A stretch of DNA of 64,000 nucleotides from NCBI GenBank assembly GCA_022661535.1, contig JAKULF010000005.1, forward strand, positions 434,001 to 498,000, in the 5' to 3' direction. The translations under genes were made by a program, and so were the position numbers. The stretch comes from Eutypa lata. Its lineage: Eukaryota > Ascomycota > Sordariomycetes > Xylariales > Diatrypaceae. This document shows positions 10,687 through 21,501 of this stretch, piece after piece. The notes beneath the pieces are model-generated. The model was not told the origin of the DNA. It searched no databases and worked only from the letters and a program-made list of their open reading frames with translations. Position 1 is the stretch's first letter. Every line of letters starts with the position of its first letter.

Positions 10687-12125
10687 CGTCAACATTAGCA
10701 AGGAGGAGGTGATACGGGACACTGGGGTCACGGGGGAAGTAAAGCCGTGGGGGATGGCTAGTTGGCATTGGTTAGAAATGTGTTTGGTTTGCTTTTGATG
10801 TATGCATCGGTATGCCTATGGATTTCTAGATACGTTTCTCTGCGACCGTGCTAGAGCATCCTTGGTGAAGCTTTGTCCAAATCATCTCCTACTAAATATT
10901 TATGGATGATCATTAGCTTAGGATAGATGAAGTCTTTAGCAACGGAAATTCATGATATATATTTGAAAAATCGTGCCCCGACTTGAAATTCCTACCATCC
11001 TGCCATGCAACTTAACAACGAATCATTGAGCGCAACCATTTGGTGCTTGGATTTACACGTCACAAGGAAAGTACCCTTGCTTCAAGTGACTCATTCAAAC
11101 ATGGCGTGGACTTCCATTTCTCCCTGCCTTTCACAACCACTCAAGAAACCTATAATATAGACTTACATATTAACATTTTAAGTAATAACTAGGAAATCAG
11201 ACAGCGCCGATTAATTCATCAACTACCAAAATATATATTACACAACAACGGCAATTCCGTACGCAGTCTTGATCTTCCCCTATCCAAGGGCGTAATCACA
11301 CTGAGGCCTGCGCAGCAGGTCGAGCCAGCCTTCATGTGTAGAGGGGGGGGGGGCTGACTAGCGGCTATAATTGGTTAGATGAAAACGAGGGCTTTCTGCG
11401 TTATCACGGGCATTTGTGGTGGCGTCCACGTATAAGAGCGACGCTAATATCAATAACGCCAAAAAATCAATAGGTCAGCTGTGCCTAACTAAAGTGCGGC
11501 AGAGTTAGCTACGTAATTACATAGAGAACAAAGGCCACGCTGGCTCCCGCACCCTGGAATACCGCTCTGGGAATTTCGTCTTTCTAGATTGAATGACGAA
11601 GAAAATATCGCTTTGCGAGATATCGCTAAACGAGACTGGGACGGTGCCATGGTAACCAAGTCCCAGGCGGAGGGGGACCTGGGATTTGCTGTATAGTTGC
11701 ACCTTCACGCTTCTGCTCTCCGTCTATACGGCCTTGCATCTGAACATACCCCCACCCGGCCAGGGAAAGGTGCGTCTGCTTCTTAAAAAAATCTATATGG
11801 TTTCTTGTAGGCCTCGTCGCTCCGGAAATCGTGCTGTGGACTGCCTTGGACCAATGGCGTCAAGCTAGGGCTGTTCGAGATGCCGCAAATCAGCAGAAGT
11901 CCGCCCCCCCCCACCAAAACCGCGTGTCGATCAGCAGAGGCTAGCGCCGTCACTACCGAGCATCTTACTTTACTACATCCTATACCTGAATCTGAAGATG
12001 TCGAGATGCAGAGTTTGTCTGACTCTTTTGGCCGAGCGGAAGCCGAGGAATTTGTAAGAGCTTTCAAAACAACTTTGTTCATAGATGATGTTTCTACGTC
12101 GGTGCTGACTTCTTAGAAACCCGAT
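10687..12125. other. Intergenic with G and C homopolymers
   Basis: No recognisable gene. An uninterrupted G tract lies near 11,342-11,353 and a C tract near 11,905-11,914. An ORF at 11,880-12,116 (78 codons, ending FKTTLFIDDVSTSVLTS) sits just before the membrane-protein relic and could be its decayed 5' part, but shows no domain. Confidence 0.45.
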
Positions 12126-12310
12126 CATAAGGTACGGAAATGGAGCAACGTGGATGGGTTCTTCGCCGTTATGGGGGGCGTTCGCCTTTGACGCATCGGC
12201 GATGTCGTCCAAACATAAGCGCTTGACCGTTACTCCAGCAGGAATCAAGTTCCTCACGAAGCTCGGAATCGTTCCCGAGATTTCGCATGAGAGAATTGAG
12301 GACCCACGTA
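12126..12310 (+). pseudogene. Relic of an uncharacterised fungal multi-pass membrane protein family
   Basis: Reading from 12126: HKVRKWSNVDGFFAVMGG, then after one extra base (around 12176) FAFDASAMSSKHKRLTVTPAGIKFLTKLGIVPEISHERIEDP. In intact fungal members of this unnamed family the block is continuous (FFAVMGGFAFD...LTxxGIxxLA...) and is followed by DKSKAD and three membrane helices. Here a single-base insertion breaks the frame, and the similarity stops after IEDP with a stop at 12387 and no helices after it. This recognition rests on memory of the family pattern, not on a search. The fragment is about 60 residues of a protein usually several hundred long. Confidence 0.5.
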
Positions 12311-13359
12311 ACATCGTAGTTGTTTACCATTACAACCTACTCTGTCTAGAATATACCAATAGATGCTTTAAACTAAAGTCTTATTAGTGCCTTGTCATAT
12401 TCGTGTCATCCGCAACAAGCAGGGTCTACTACTTATTCCTTATGAATCCTTATATTAGACGGGCTACTTAACACTTTGCTCCTATAGTTGGAACCTACTT
12501 AACATCATCGTTGCTTACAACTTTAGTCAGAAGGTTTATAACAATCAATTTGATGAGATACAAACACGTACGAACATTTTCCGCGCTTATCTGCGCTTCT
12601 GCTTTTATTATACTGGCTGGTATATTGTCTTATAATGCAGCTGGCCTAGAGTGGATATATTCAAATCCTTTTATGATAGGCAACCTCGGTTAAGGACAAT
12701 GTACTTCTTCCGCCTTTTTGAAGCTCCAATCAACAGTGTTGTGTCTATCGAAGTTGCTATCTAATTGGAGCAAATCATCTTACAGGTTGTGGACTGCTTT
12801 TTTTTCCACTATAGGCGTAGTTAATTATACTTCTGAATCCCACCGGAGGTTCCGGTTCAATAACTCGCACATCTCGTCGCTATCCAGTTCACAGCTAAGT
12901 CAGCCGAGTGCATATCCAACGCTCCCAGACTCGGAATTTGTAAGGTTCTGATGGGGCACCAATACTTAGCCATTCAGAAACCAGTCATGGATCAACCCAC
13001 AGTGAGTGGGGTTTCAATGGATTAGCCACCACTATCAATATGAGAATTGGAAAGAAGAAAAGAAGAAGAAAAAAACTCCCCATAGGTTGATGAAGTACGT
13101 GAGTGGATGGTTTCTTCAACTCCCCTACCCAAAAAGTCCTCAAATGCGGGCCACGTATAACCACGAAGAACCTCGGAGCATACACGGCCAGTTCATATTG
13201 TACAAAAAGTAGGAGCTATTTCTGTTTTTCTGCATGAGAGAAAATTACCACAATTACGTCTTAGCCATAATTTCCAAACATCGGTTTGTGTCCGATCTGT
13301 TCCTATAATTATCTAGTTGTCTGGCATTGGAGAATCCCCCTACAGAAACTCTATTCCCT
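12311..13359. other. Intergenic, AT-rich
   Basis: No supported gene. A purine tract (AAGAAGAAA-type) lies near 13,052-13,077. The last 100 bp should hold the promoter of the SDR gene. Confidence 0.5.
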
Positions 13360-14426
13360 ATGGCCGAAGCAAAGCCCTTAAAAGACAAGACCATCCTTAT
13401 TACGGGCGCTGGGCAAGGGCTCGGGGCGGCTACAGCCAAATATCTAGCTGCTCGCGGAGCGATTGTATCAATAGCCGATATATCGGAACCGACAATAAAG
13501 GCCGTCGAGCAAAGCCTTCGAAACGAGTATCCCGAGTCCCGGCCCGTATCATACGTCGTCGATGTACGCGACTCCAGCTCTGTCAAGAAGTGGATCGACG
13601 AGACGAAAGAGCGGTTCGGGCGTATCGACGGCTGTGTCAACAACGCTGGTAAGTATCATGGCTACCCTCATCATCAAGAGGTCCTGAACCCCACATGTGA
13701 TAACTGACGAGTATCAAAAACCTGGATGAGGGGGCAGTAGCCGTGTTTCCGAAGCAAGTTGTGCCTATCACAGAGCTCGAACTCGAAGATTGGCAGCACG
13801 TCCTTGACGTGAACCTGACAGGCACTTTCCTATGCCTGAAGCACGAACTAGGCGCTATCGCCGCTGGCGGCAGCATCGTTAACGTGTCAAGCGTGGCGGG
13901 CTGGGCGGGGTTGCCTCGCTTGGGGTCCTACGTTGCTTCTAAGCACGGCATTGTCGGGCTTACTAAGGCCGCTGCCATCGACGCTGCTGGGAAGCGCGTG
14001 AGAGTTAATGCAGTTTGTCCGTTCGTTGCTCCTTATTTCTTTTGTATATCTGTCTACATGCTTGGCAGAACCAACCCCTTCTTTTCTTTCATCCTTATCT
14101 ATGCCTTAGCTCCTCGCCCTCTTTCTGCTTCCCCTCCTCCTCCTAAACATCACTACATAAACACAACAGATACACGACGCAATATTGAAAATGCCGTAAT
14201 TAAGGAGCCACTGATTGGTTGGTTGTCTAGGCATCTGATGGAAACCCCTATGGTAGCAAAGATTCGCGAGAAGGTTCAGGGGAAACTAGATGGCGAGTCT
14301 GCGACGCTTCTTGAGGGCCCCATGGAGCCGGAGGATTGTGCGGCGCTAATCGCATTTTTGCTGGGTGATGAGAGCCGGTATATCACCAAGGCGGTTTACA
14401 AGATCGATTGTGGGTTCACTGGGTAG
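13360..14426 (+). CDS. Classical short-chain dehydrogenase/reductase (SDR)
   Basis: Best model has three exons: 13360-13648, 13741-14020, 14231-14426, giving 254 aa, the usual SDR length. The first intron is GTAAGT...TAG. The second (14021-14230) is inferred: the ORF stays open through it, but that would insert about 70 residues, including hydrophobic FFSFILIYALAP, between NAVCP and HLMETPMV, where SDRs have none. Motifs: ITGAGQGLGAATA (TGxxxGxG cofactor loop, near residue 15), VNNA, NVSSVAGWAG with the catalytic Ser, and SYVASKHG (YxxxK). The end IDCGFTG matches the usual C-terminal IDGGxT. Substrate is unknown; a cytosolic NAD(P)-dependent alcohol or ketone oxidoreductase is expected. It converges with the Zn2Cys6 gene 131 bp away. 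Confidence 0.88.
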
Positions 14427-14557
14427 GAGTGGAATGGAGCGGACTGGTATGACCACGATGATTATTCACTTCCAATTAGTCAACTGTAGGTAGGCGCATC
14501 GGTTGTATGGATTCCGTAGGAGGCATCATGTGTATGACTCAAATACATCCACCCACT

Positions 14558-15676
14558 TTAGCTTGGCCCATTGATGATGTCGAACGTTTTTGCGATTCTG
14601 CAGAGCCGCAGGCACTCTTCTACCTCCGCGCCCTCCAACACTCGACCGGTAGATAGTCCTGTAGAGCACAGAAGGTCCAGATGGCGGGAGGCATTGGACG
14701 CTAACATAACAGCTGCCCGGGTATCCGAGATACCCTGGGCAAATATGGCCATCGCCAGAAATGCTTGTACCGAAAGCAGAGTAGCATCTCCGATGACAAG
14801 CTCGGAGATGACTATTGTAGCATTTCTGTAATAACCATATGTGATATCAGATACGATAGCTTCAGAACCTGGGGCCATCTTTGCTCGGATCGCTAAGGCA
14901 ATAACGGCATTTACCATAGCCCATCTCGACGGATTCCCGTCTGGAACATCAATACTGGCCTTGTATTGGGCTTCGAGAAGTGCTACGAAGTCTGATAGCT
15001 TCAACAGCTGGTGGTCTGCCATGATCTCAGCAAAGGTGTTCTCTATAAGGCGTCTTGTAATGAATGACGGCATGAGCTTGGTAAATCTTCTGGTACCCGC
15101 GGCTTCCTCAGCATTCTTCTTTACTGGATTGAAATGTCCCGCGAACTGATCCGGTAGCAGAAAGCGCGGAAATATCGCGAAGCGGTGACTGGGACTCGCT
15201 CGAGCCTCTAGGAGACCCGTTGAACTAGTTGCATGCTCTAAGCTTGCATTCGAAGATCCGTTCGTTGATGGGTTGGCTAAGATGGCCAAAGGGACTTCCG
15301 TAGTAGTCTCGAGGTCACTGGATCCTGGTCGCCTACCTGATGGTAAAGCGAGCTGTGTTTGGCCTAGGCATTCTTTGTATCGTTCCCTTCTGAGAGGTCA
15401 ATGGAATGCGTCACGACTCTTAGGTAAAATTGCCCCTTACCGCTTGCCAGGGCCCCGTGTTCTCCTCGAAGCTACGTAATTGCACTCCACATTATGTGAG
15501 ATGCAGCCAGCGCACTTAGGTGAGCCACCATCGCATCGTCTCTTACGACTCTTGCAGCTATCGCAGGCCTGTTGGAAGTCAGATCAAGTTTCTGAAAAGG
15601 GCAAACGAGGCTCGCTCACTATGAAGATCTTGGGCGGATGTGAAGGAGATATCCGTGCTATCTCCGAGCGCTCCAT
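14558..15676 (-). CDS. Zn2Cys6 transcription factor, short C-terminus
   Basis: Three exons: 15676-15620, 15568-15441, 15389-14558; 338 aa. The first intron is GTGAGC...CAACAG and the second, 51 nt, GTAAGG...CTCAG. Joining them gives PPKIFIACDSCKSRKRRCDGGSPKCAGCISHNVEC, a complete Zn2Cys6 cluster near residues 20-47 with standard 2-6-5-2-6 spacing. The remainder matches the start of the fungal regulator middle region (LPDQFAGHF..., FAQGISDTRAAVMLASNASRHLDLL). The reading ends at RLCRIAKTFDIINGPS, where relatives continue with a FWIAYxLDK-type segment and a few hundred more residues. The protein is therefore probably truncated; whether it still works is unknown. It shares a 566-bp divergent promoter with the opsin-like gene. 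Confidence 0.85.
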
Positions 15677-16242
15677 TGTCGCTTACGTGAATTCATCCGC
15701 CGGATGATCGCTTCAAGGCCGCCCGGACGGAGGGGTCTCCCGTTTGCACCTGTAGTTTCGAATGAGTCGGCGGAAGTAAATCCAAAAATACGGTCGAGTT
15801 CATAGATCAATTCGCTCTTCATATCCCATAAGTCAGCTTTTGCGGAGGCAAATCACCTATATCAGTGTATTGCGGAGGCATATTTTACTTCCGCAATATC
15901 TCCACAATTACTGATTAAGTGGGCTTGGTGGGTAATAATCCAATCCCCCCTGAGTCAAATGGTAGGGGGAATCAAGGCGGAATACACCTAACGCCCATAT
16001 CAAACTTGACAAATCGGCAGACCTGGCAGTTCTGTCCATTGCAGTTTTCTCTCGTAGTTTCCAGATATATAAGATAGTTCGTCGTCCTCAAGTCTTTTCA
16101 TGATGGGTCTCATTCATTCCTTCCACCACATTAGACATTCAAGACGATTAATATCTTAGGGAAGTGTTAGAAGTTCAAAACACGATATACGGCGAACAAA
16201 ATCTTTTTATTCGAGGAAAGCTGAAGCTCTACTTCAACTACA
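15677..16242. promoter_or_regulatory. Divergent promoter with repeated GCGGA elements and paired STREs
   Basis: TGCGGAGGCA occurs twice exactly 30 bp apart (15841-15850, 15871-15880). TTGCGGA (15870-15876) and TCCGCAA (15890-15896) form an inverted pair. GCGGAAGTAAA (15770-15780) recurs inverted at 15884-15894. All carry a CGG half-site of the kind Zn2Cys6 proteins bind. CCCCT (15947-15951) and AGGGG (15964-15968) are stress-response-element cores in opposite orientation, about 280 bp upstream of the opsin-like start. A TATA-like ATATATAAG sits near 16,065. It may let the Zn2Cys6 protein and general stress factors act on both genes. Confidence 0.5.
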
Positions 16243-17166
16243 ATGTCTATCATGCTGCGGGGAAACGAGGCTCTCAGCCTCAATCCGTCTTCGGGAGTGG
16301 CAGAGGTCATTTCTGTGGCTGGCTCAAACTGGCTTTGGGCTGTCATGGCCATATATATACTCTCCTTTGTACCTTTACCAAGCTTTGACATATTTAGCCT
16401 TTCTTCTGATGGTTGTATACACTAACAATTCCCAATTTACTCGTAGCTCGTGCTCTTGGGTTTCTGTTTCAGCGCCCCCGAAAGTGACAGGGTCTTTCAT
16501 TATCTGTTCACCGTCGCCCTCCTAGTCGGGTCCGTAACATATTACACGGTGGCTTCCGACCTAGGGTGGACCGCAGTTGGGCAGCAGCCCGGTGAAGCTT
16601 CAGGACGCCAGATGTTCTACGCGAAATACGTCAACTGGGCTATATCCTTCCCGTCCGTGGCCTTGGCGCTTGGTCTCCTATCCGGGGTCTCCTGGACTAC
16701 TATCGTTACCAACATCTTCATCGCGTGGTTCTGGGTTCTCACCTACCTGGCTGGCTCATACATTGAAACAAGCTACAAGTGGGGGTTCTTTGCCTTCGGC
16801 ACCTTCGCATGGCTGATTCTCGCCGCCAGCTTGCTTAACGAGGGTCGCGAGACAGCATCTACTCTTGGTATCACTCCTGACTACATGATACTGGCTGGTT
16901 GGGTGAATCTTCTGTGGCTGTTGTACCCGATTGCTTTCGGACTGAGCGACGGGAGCAATACCATTGGAATCACAGGCGGCTTTATCTTCTTTGGGGTTCT
17001 TGATGTGTTGCTGGTACCGGTTTTAAGCTTTGCTTCCTTGATTCTTGGACGCAAGTGGGATTACAAACACCTCAACTTGGCCTTCAGTGAACGCCGCGTA
17101 AACCCTCGGCTCGAAGTGTCGGCGAAGACTGAGGCAGGAGCTCTTGCTGGTAACAATACCGGATAA
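16243..17166 (+). CDS. Opsin-related HSP30/YRO2/MRH1-type 7-TM membrane protein (no retinal lysine)
   Basis: Two exons, 16243-16368 and 16447-17166, joined in phase 0 across a 78-nt intron; 281 aa. Seven hydrophobic segments of the microbial-rhodopsin fold are visible, with AGSNWLWAVMAIYILSF in helix A and ASDLGWTAVGQ in the B-C loop. Helix C reads YVNWAISFPS, where proton pumps have Y-A-D-W...P: the counter-ion Asp is Asn and the second donor Asp is Ala. Helix G reads FFGVLDVLLVPVL; the retinal Schiff-base Lys is replaced by Val. It should therefore not bind retinal. Relatives (yeast Hsp30, Yro2, Mrh1; fungal ORP) are plasma-membrane proteins induced by heat, acid or ethanol and thought to restrain the H+-ATPase. 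The promoter has STRE cores, in keeping with stress control. Confidence 0.9.
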
Positions 17167-17345
17167 ACATTTTAGGTGGTATTGTTAGGAGTCATGTATC
17201 TAGTTCTAGCTGCGGCTGTTGCTTGTTTTCCTTTCTTCTTTTCTCCAAGGGTGTTTTTAGGTTGGATATTCCGGGCGATTCTCAGTTCACAGGCTACTCC
17301 AGATCCGAAATTTAACTTCCTTCATTCTCAAATAGGTCTCCAGAC

Positions 17346-17490
17346 CTTCCATTAATCTATCACGTTAGTAGGCTAAAACTAAGTATCATGACTGGACGGG
17401 ATTCTGTCGCCTAATAACCCCTAGTTCTTTTCATTAGTCGCCTATCATGATAGTTAGTTTTAGCCTACTAACGTGATAGATTAATGGAAG
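17346..17490. mobile_element. MITE-like foldback element (145 bp)
   Basis: Positions 17346-17391 and 17445-17490 are 46-bp terminal inverted repeats with one mismatch, beginning CTTCCATTAATCTATCAC. The 53-bp centre has no ORF. No clear target-site duplication flanks it, and no TA duplication is seen. The size, perfect arms and lack of coding potential fit a non-autonomous DNA transposon relic. A functional hairpin, such as a transcribed stem-loop downstream of the opsin-like gene, is less likely. No second copy is seen in this window. Confidence 0.7.
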
Positions 17491-19413
17491 TGTTGGAACA
17501 TGTCCTATTAGGGGACTGAATCAATTCTTAACATCGAAAATACACTTCTGTGTAGCAACTCCTTAACCTCTGACTAGCTGGGTGTAAAACCAAGTTGGTC
17601 ACTCCAATCAAACTCAGGACGTACATGAAAGCTTATGTGTATCGCTCAAATTACCGATTTATTTCAACATACGATTGGTGGAACAGCACAAATTCTACAT
17701 ATTATTTACCGTAATGGCAACTAGGATCTAGTTACGGTCTAGCTATGGCTGCCTTATCGCCTAACATTGGGGGCGCTACTTTTTAATATATGGGTCGCCG
17801 GCCAGTAGGCTAATTAAATAAGCTGGTATACTAGGATCTTATGACGTGGTAGTACATATCTGCAGCCACGAAAGCAAGCATTGTGCGGAGTGAAGATAGT
17901 GAAAGGGCCCTAACTCCCGAGACAGAATCCCGACAGGTTGTCTTTGGGATAATTATATATTATGCAAAGAATCAAGCTCAACCCCACCATTTTCCAGTTA
18001 CACTGCAGGTGAGGTTGTTCGACATAGAGGGACCTGTGGCAGATCGCCGTGGTGAGTGCACAGCCTCGTCGAAGGAACAAGAATATTGGCAGAGACTTCA
18101 AAATCGCCCAGGAAGGCCGGAGATGCGATGAATTCTCTAGAAGAGTAGCCAACTTATAATCTCGACTACGAACTATGGGATCTTGGTTTGCTTATTACGT
18201 AGATACGAAGCTTATAGGGAGCGGCGTGTGATATTCGACCATGAATACTCTTCCACTGAGACATGCATCCAAAACGCCATATTTCTAGGCCATACAAGAT
18301 AAAGTGAATCTAGACCCCGTAATCCTTCGGTTCCAATAATCTTTCCCAGCCACATAGCAAAGTATATCGTTGATTCGCTAGAATATTCGCGCTTCATGTG
18401 CCCATGTACACGGAAAGCTCGTAGCAGTTGGTTCAAATGACGTCCTTCTTATTCTTTAACGAGTGAAGAAACGAATGTTTGAGTCGTGGTCAAGGCGCGT
18501 AGAATTGGGATTTAGTTGAGCTTCCATTACAGCAATGCTAGCATTTCAATATTGGGATGGGGGCAGTCACACATACGCCATAGTTAGACATTAACCGGAA
18601 CCGACAACCCTCGGAATACAGTTTCACTATTACCATTTAAGCATGCTGACATGGTGGGGTAGTTTGCTGCGCTCTACCCCCTTCGCGTCTTGTACCCCAA
18701 AACGGGTTGTTTTCCACTGGTGAGCGTCGGGATTTGGCATCACATGTGGGACAACATAAGGCTACACCCAAATCTATGGAAAGGGCCCCGCAGCTCTCCC
18801 CTCTTTGAACACCTAGCTGGGTTACGATTTGGCCCTGCATGATATCCGTCGCGTTGGGAAGATATATTTAACTATCCAGAATATCTACTATTTCGATGTG
18901 TTTTGCTAAGTATTGATACCAACTATATCTTCCTAGAATCCGATCGGTATTCTATCTATCGGTCTTGACTTGGTACTGTGGAGCACCTACACACAGATAC
19001 TTACATATACATGTCATTTGTAGCTTTTGAGATGCAGCACACGTCTAACCACGACTTCCGCAATTCGGTAGTCAGACCCTAGGGAGCAGCAAAATTGGGA
19101 GACATGTAGTACGATGATTCACTTCGCACCATCATGAAACGAGAATACATTGTTTCATGTGGCAGATCTGAATTGATTCAAGCGATAGGCCTCTGGGGAG
19201 TGTGAGTTGAAGCACGATCAGGTGAGTGCATGTGAGAAATCAGTTCTCGATTCAATGAGTGAGGAAAAGCTTGTTCCCAATGACAGTAGTCAACTACTTG
19301 CTGGCATGCCGTTAGAAACAGGAGCCTCGTGAAATATATCCATCCAGCTTTGCAACACTCCTCCCATTTGCGACACTCCTTCATTTGCCTCTCAGACCCC
19401 CAACACATGACCT
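17491..19413. other. Intergenic, AT-rich, no supported gene
   Basis: Short ORFs only, none with recognisable domains. No RNA gene seen. It may hold degraded repeats, which a repeat search would show. Confidence 0.5.
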
Positions 19414-20679
19414 TCATACGGGAGAAACCATATCCCTTGGTTCTGGTATAGACGATGGGTAGAGATTGTGTTGATCCAGGTGAGCTGGTTGTCCCACGTT
19501 ACTTTCCCTGATAGGTAACAAGAACCCCCCAACCCCAGGATTTCTGGGCACCTCATACCTTGTCCCACTGGCGCTCGAATGCGACTCGAATTCCGGCAGA
19601 GGACTATCTCTCAGGGGTCTACTTCCTTCCCGTATTGACGAGCTATTGAGGCTATTCCAGAGTTTCTGAATAGACAGGATACGGGGCCATGTGGGCGGAA
19701 GGAGGTTCCCGAGGCGGGAAAATAGGGGCCAGCAAATCGGAAGACACGCGCAGATGATACCGGTACCGCAGTGCACCGTCGTCCATAACTGAGTTCTGAT
19801 AAATGATGGCTCACGACTACCGGGGACATAGCCGAGTATAGCTTTGAGGAGACCAGATAATATGACACTTTATTGCTCTTGAATCAGTAGTCGCTCGTTG
19901 CCATCAGGGGACGGGTGTGATCAAATGCCAACTTGAAAACTTACAATGCACCCAGAAGAAATACAGACGATACGGCGATTTTCTGCTTCCGATTCAATTG
20001 CAACCCAAGAACCACCCTAACCGGCAGCATGATAATCATCACGTCTATAAAGGCCTCACATATGCCGCTAGCAAACCAAAAGATGTTATAATTGAAACAG
20101 TACCGCGGGTCGGCTAAGCTGTTGATCCACGTATATTCGATAGGGATGCAGTCCAGCAAGTTAGCCACCGTACATCCGATCCAGAAACCAATCACGATCC
20201 CGAACAGGATAGCGATCTGACGGCGGAACGAACGGCTGACGGAGAATAGCCGGTTGTACATGAGTAAGATAGACAGCTTCATCGTCGAGGCGATGGTGAA
20301 GTAGAGGACGGTAGAGATGTAGCTGAGTTTGGTGTACCGAACATTGGCCGCCGTATACTCGTGCGTATCTGTGGCTACCGTGGCGGCTTCCGGACCACTA
20401 GGATCTCCGGCGAGTGCTAGGAAGAAGTATTGACTGTTACTGAAGGTAGACCCCTCCCAGTTGGTGGTGGCATGCAAAAGAATTGTAGGAATACGAACCA
20501 CATATGGCCAGTATATCGGTCCCCAGCATAGTCAAGAGACAGGTCAATATCAACCAGTCGTCCCACTTGAAACCCGCTTTCTTGAGGTGCCGGGTGTAGA
20601 AGCGCATTCCAACGAATATGATCGACAAGATGGCCATTGTGGCCCCGACTCCAATGTTGGTATTTGTATCCTGGTCCAT
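19414..20679 (-). CDS. PTH11-like integral membrane protein (fungal rhodopsin-type domain)
   Basis: Three exons: 20679-20495, 20439-19945, 19867-19414, with introns of 55 and 77 nt; 377 aa. All phases join (2 and 2), giving ICGSNSQYFF and LLGAFVILSGLLKAILGY across the junctions. Seven hydrophobic segments are visible in about the first 280 residues, starting IGVGATMAILSIIFVGMRFYTR, then KWDDWLILTCLL, which is the hallmark start of this family. DPRYCFNYNIFWFASGICEAFIDVMIIMLPV is the conserved fifth-helix region. The tail of about 100 residues is hydrophilic and Ser/Pro rich. There is no N-terminal CFEM domain. Relatives in plant and insect pathogens sense surfaces or hosts; most, including this one, have no known ligand. 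Confidence 0.88.
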
Positions 20680-21501
20680 TTCAGATATCTGCGCACACTC
20701 GGGATTGCGTCGAGAGGGTGGTTTTCAGTTTAGACACGAGAGTAAGAATCATGTTCAGAGCATACGATTACAGACATTATGACCACAAGCACAAGGGGTT
20801 CTATATGTTTTCAACATTCTTAAAATAGGTACTTACTTCAGTATATATACAACCCTAACGATCTTGTTGGTTGCTTCATAGCTTACCTATAGACGAGGCT
20901 ACACCCGATGGGTGGCCGATGCAACCCTACCTGATAATTATACACGTGAACTTGCATATGCAGGTATACAATAGTACCTATATATATGTGATGCTTGGAG
21001 GGGTTGAACGAATAACGTCAATTGATGTGGGTGATTAGCGTTGCTTGCAGGGGGGCGGGGGGCTCCTTCCTGTGCTACATGATAATTCATTTAATCAATT
21101 AATAAAAATGAAGGCCGGGCTGTGCTTTTGAGAATCACTCAGGTACCTCTGTGTTCCCCTCGCCGTCCTTATCTCTCTCTCTCTCTCTGATTTTCTTCAT
21201 GTTTTCTTTTCCGTTCTCCCTTCAGAGCCTTCAATGCCAAGGTACCCCAATTGGATTTCCGTAACTTCCCACCATCTGAAGCCCATTAGAATCAATACAT
21301 ACATAAGGAAGTAGGTATCTTAGCATAAATGCCCCGCACCTACCTCCGTATCCAGAAAGAGGTCACAATCCATTTCACCATTGGCCCAGCGTCCTTTCTA
21401 TGATTAAGACTGATCGCATTCGCAATCACTCCTAGGCAGCTGACAACAAAAAACAATCGCCTCAGACCGCATCGCACAGAAGTAAATTCTACGTTGCAAC
21501 C
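20680..21501. other. Intergenic between divergent PTH11-like and KDSR genes
   Basis: Shared upstream region of two divergent genes. It holds a G-rich run near 21,050-21,062 and a (CT)n tract near 21,173-21,188, a common fungal promoter feature. No gene seen. Confidence 0.5.
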
